Below are positions 62,269 through 64,000 of a stretch of 64,000 nucleotides of DNA, in pieces. The notes under the pieces were generated by a model. It searched no databases. It was not told the DNA's origin and worked only from the letters and a program-made list of their open reading frames with translations. Within the stretch, counting starts at the first letter, position 1. Each line of letters starts with the position of its first letter. The DNA is from Clostridiales bacterium. GTDB taxonomy: Bacteria > Bacillota > Clostridia > Saccharofermentanales > Saccharofermentanaceae. Where the stretch lies: NCBI GenBank assembly GCA_017427465.1, contig JAFRST010000047.1, forward strand, positions 60,932 to 124,931, in the 5' to 3' direction. Position numbers and translations under genes: made by a program.

Positions 62269-63642
62269 ATGAAGAACACGAAGATCATCAGTTCTATCCT
62301 GGCTCTCTCGATGCTCGTTCCGCTCGCATCCTGCGGCAAGAAGGCTGGAGAGACCGGCGCTGCGAAGACTGAGACTCCCGCAATCGAAGGCTACAACCTT
62401 CTTTGGAGCGACGAGTTCGACGGCAGCGGTGAGATGGATCTGACCAAGTGGAACTATGAACCCCACGAACCCGGCTGGACCAACAACGAGCTTCAGGAGT
62501 ACACGACTTCTACGGACAATGTTTTCGTAAAAGACGGCAATCTCGTACTCAAGGCCCTCAAGACCGAGAAGGACGGCATAACCCATTACACATCCGGAAA
62601 GGTCACGGGCCAGAATAAAACCGACTTCAAGTACGGCAAGGTTGTCGTCTCCGCAAAAGTACCTGAAGGACAGGGTCTCTGGCCCGCCATCTGGATGATG
62701 CCCAAGGACGAGTCCTACTACGGCCAGTGGCCCAAGTGCGGCGAGATCGACATCATGGAGTCTTTAGGCCACGACACGACAGTATCTTATTCAACAATTC
62801 ACTACGGCGAACCTCACGGCGAGCAGCAGGGCACCATCACCAAGGAAGGCGATGAGCGTTTCTCAGCCAAGTTCCACGAGTATTCCGTAGAGTGGGAACC
62901 CGGCGAAATGCGCTTCTACACAGACGGCGAGCTCGTCCTCACATGCAACGACTGGTTCACGGCAGTCGAAGGTGAAGACGACAAGCCCTATCCGGCACCT
63001 TTCGACCAGCCCTTCTTCGTACAGATGAACCTCGCAGTCGGCGGCGACTGGCCCGGCAATCCTGACGAGACCACCAACTTCGACAACGCAGAGTTCCTCA
63101 TCGACTACGTCCGCGTATACCAGAAGGACGCTTACGACACCAACGTAACCAAGCCCCCGATGACCTTCCGCGACCCGCTCGCTGACGGCAACTACATCCG
63201 CAACGGAGACTTCTCCGTAGCTGAAGACCTCACCGACGACATCGACTGGAAGTTCCTCCTTTTCTATGAGGGCGTAGGGCAAGCCGAGATCAAGGACGGC
63301 GAGATGATCATCACGTCCAGTAACTGTGGCACCGAAGAATACTCAGTCCAGCTCGTCCATCCTGACATCGCGATGTACAAGGGCCACAAATACCGGATCA
63401 CCTTTGATATCCGCGCCGACGAGGCCCGCAAGTGCATCGTCTGCATCTCCGCTCCGAACGCCGGCTGGATCCGCTACTTCCCTGACACCTCGATCGACCT
63501 TACGACCGAGTGGCAGACTTTCACCTTCGAGTTCGAGATGAAGGAGAAGGACGACAACAACGGCCGTCTTGAGTTCAACATGGGTAAGCACGGCGATACC
63601 GCCACGATCCATCTCACAAACGTCCGCGTCGAAGAGATCTGA
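62269..63642 (+). CDS. GH16 beta-glucanase lipoprotein with carbohydrate-binding module
   Basis: A 457-aa lipoprotein (Cys22, LASC). The GH16 domain spans about 42-290. Its active-site motif GEIDIMES gives Glu159 as nucleophile and Glu164 as acid/base, with Asp161 between; GLWPAIWMMP and FFVQMNLAVGGDWPGNP are typical of laminarinase-type members. Residues about 305-457 form a CBM4/9-like beta-sandwich. It should cleave beta-1,3 or mixed-linkage glucans at the cell surface. GAGGAGG lies 6 nt before the ATG. A terminator follows. Divergent AraC regulator as neighbour. Confidence 0.93.
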   Translation: MKNTKIISSILALSMLVPLASCGKKAGETGAAKTETPAIEGYNLLWSDEFDGSGEMDLTKWNYEPHEPGWTNNELQEYTTSTDNVFVKDGNLVLKALKTEKDGITHYTSGKVTGQNKTDFKYGKVVVSAKVPEGQGLWPAIWMMPKDESYYGQWPKCGEIDIMESLGHDTTVSYSTIHYGEPHGEQQGTITKEGDERFSAKFHEYSVEWEPGEMRFYTDGELVLTCNDWFTAVEGEDDKPYPAPFDQPFFVQMNLAVGGDWPGNPDETTNFDNAEFLIDYVRVYQKDAYDTNVTKPPMTFRDPLADGNYIRNGDFSVAEDLTDDIDWKFLLFYEGVGQAEIKDGEMIITSSNCGTEEYSVQLVHPDIAMYKGHKYRITFDIRADEARKCIVCISAPNAGWIRYFPDTSIDLTTEWQTFTFEFEMKEKDDNNGRLEFNMGKHGDTATIHLTNVRVEEI

Positions 63643-63669
63643 TCTGTCTTCTTCCGAATTGTTTAGCAA

Positions 63670-63701
63670 GGAGCTGTCCCTTCCGGGGCGGCTCCTTTTT
63701 T
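63670..63701 (+). terminator. Terminator of the GH16 gene
   Basis: GGAGCTGTCCC, 4-nt loop, GGGGCGGCTCC and TTTTTT. Confidence 0.9.
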
Positions 63702-63730
63702 GTGGAAATAATTTGCCTGTTGATACGCCT

Positions 63731-63785
63731 GTGACGGGAAATGGCACGTTTGGGCTTCTTTTTGTGTCACTTTTCGTCACTTTTT
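63731..63785 (+). terminator. Hairpin of GTGACGG/CGTCAC words with T-tail
   Basis: A 17-nt arm at 63731-63747 pairs with 63764-63780 at 16 of 17 positions (three G-U pairs); TTTTT follows. Confidence 0.55.
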
Positions 63786-63859
63786 GGCTCTTTTATGCAG
63801 TCCCCCCCGGTATACCCCCAGTTTTGTGTTTTTCAGCTATATGGGGGTATGTTTTGCAG

Positions 63860-63903
63860 AAAAACCTGCTAACAAAAATCAAGAGTTTGTTGGCAGGTTT
63901 TTC
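63860..63903. terminator. Long bidirectional terminator hairpin
   Basis: A 17-bp stem from AAAAACCTGC...AACAAA to TTTGTT...GCAGGTTTTT with one G-U pair; A-run and T-run at the ends serve both strands. Confidence 0.8.
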
Positions 63904-63930
63904 TTTGGTGCATTTTAGGCATGGCAAACA

Positions 63931-63958
63931 GACCGGAATCAAATCCGGTCTTTGTTTT
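63931..63958 (+). terminator. Terminator-like hairpin near the window end
   Basis: GACCGGA, 6-nt loop, TCCGGTC and TTTGTTTT. Confidence 0.65.
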
Positions 63959-64000
63959 AGTCGAAAATACTTATACTGCTTGGTAAACCTCCATCACTCG

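Larger units (their letters stand above)
63643..64000. other. Non-coding stretch with four consecutive hairpins
   Basis: After the GH16 terminator come three further T-tailed hairpins and an ATACCCCC/GGGGGTAT inverted repeat (63812-63850). No gene start is visible before the window edge. Confidence 0.6.

Overview
The window looks like a chromosomal segment of an anaerobic, Gram-positive-type Clostridia bacterium (Bacillota), possibly a gut or rumen fibre degrader. The grounds are strong GGAGG-type ribosome sites with frequent GTG/TTG starts, many lipobox lipoproteins with no outer-membrane genes, a flavin reductase/rubredoxin/rubrerythrin oxygen-defence protein, a three-gene proton-translocating transhydrogenase, an SLC6-type sodium symporter and a secreted GH16 glucanase. 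No tRNA, rRNA, prophage, CRISPR or classical IS was seen. The species cannot be fixed from the sequence alone.

Layout. 1-6.5 kb: end of an O-antigen-ligase-like gene, a two-subunit Fe-S fumarase/tartrate dehydratase with a HAD phosphatase, a DUF4349 lipoprotein, an FkbM-type methyltransferase and a YfcE phosphodiesterase. 6.5-14.5 kb: two duplicated lipoproteins (one with a CHAT/caspase-like domain) and a glycolipid cluster (GT4, a GT2-GT4 fusion, an LPG-synthase-like flippase). 14.5-28.6 kb: a fused flavin reductase-rubredoxin-rubrerythrin, a large MacB-like ABC protein, an SseB-like protein, two GT39 enzymes with a CAP-domain protein, and a membrane-anchored unknown. 29-39 kb: pntAA-pntAB-pntB, a zinc-ribbon/membrane/solute-binding chimera, a PAP2 phosphatase, a serpin, a zinc-ribbon Yip1 protein and an ECF sigma/anti-sigma pair. 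39-52.8 kb: a degenerate GGDEF-EAL protein, an ABC-2 exporter, four tandem paralogous lipoproteins (two fused to ChvE-like sugar-binding domains) and an SLC6 symporter. 52.8-64 kb: a repeat-flanked PD-(D/E)XK nuclease gene, a GT4-acyltransferase-CmpB operon, an HD-GYP sensor, an esterase, two acetyltransferases, and an AraC regulator divergent from a GH16 glucanase.

Three results stand out. (1) A shared promoter, GCAACATTT-N12-CTGTATMTA, lies with identical spacing before the ECF sigma operon, the serpin and the DUF4349 lipoprotein, which defines a candidate ECF regulon. (2) The nuclease gene at 53.2 kb is bracketed by two 118-bp copies of a double-hairpin repeat with paired 7-bp boxes and 5-nt internal loops, and appears to be expressed from a leaderless promoter. 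Other hairpin repeats built on different words occur at 15.9, 28.7 and 44.1 kb; the 44.1-kb structure shares the TTGTCGG word found beside the nuclease. This is the best candidate for an undescribed element. (3) Four tandem lipoproteins share one unrecognised domain, in two cases joined to sugar-binding modules with no permease nearby.
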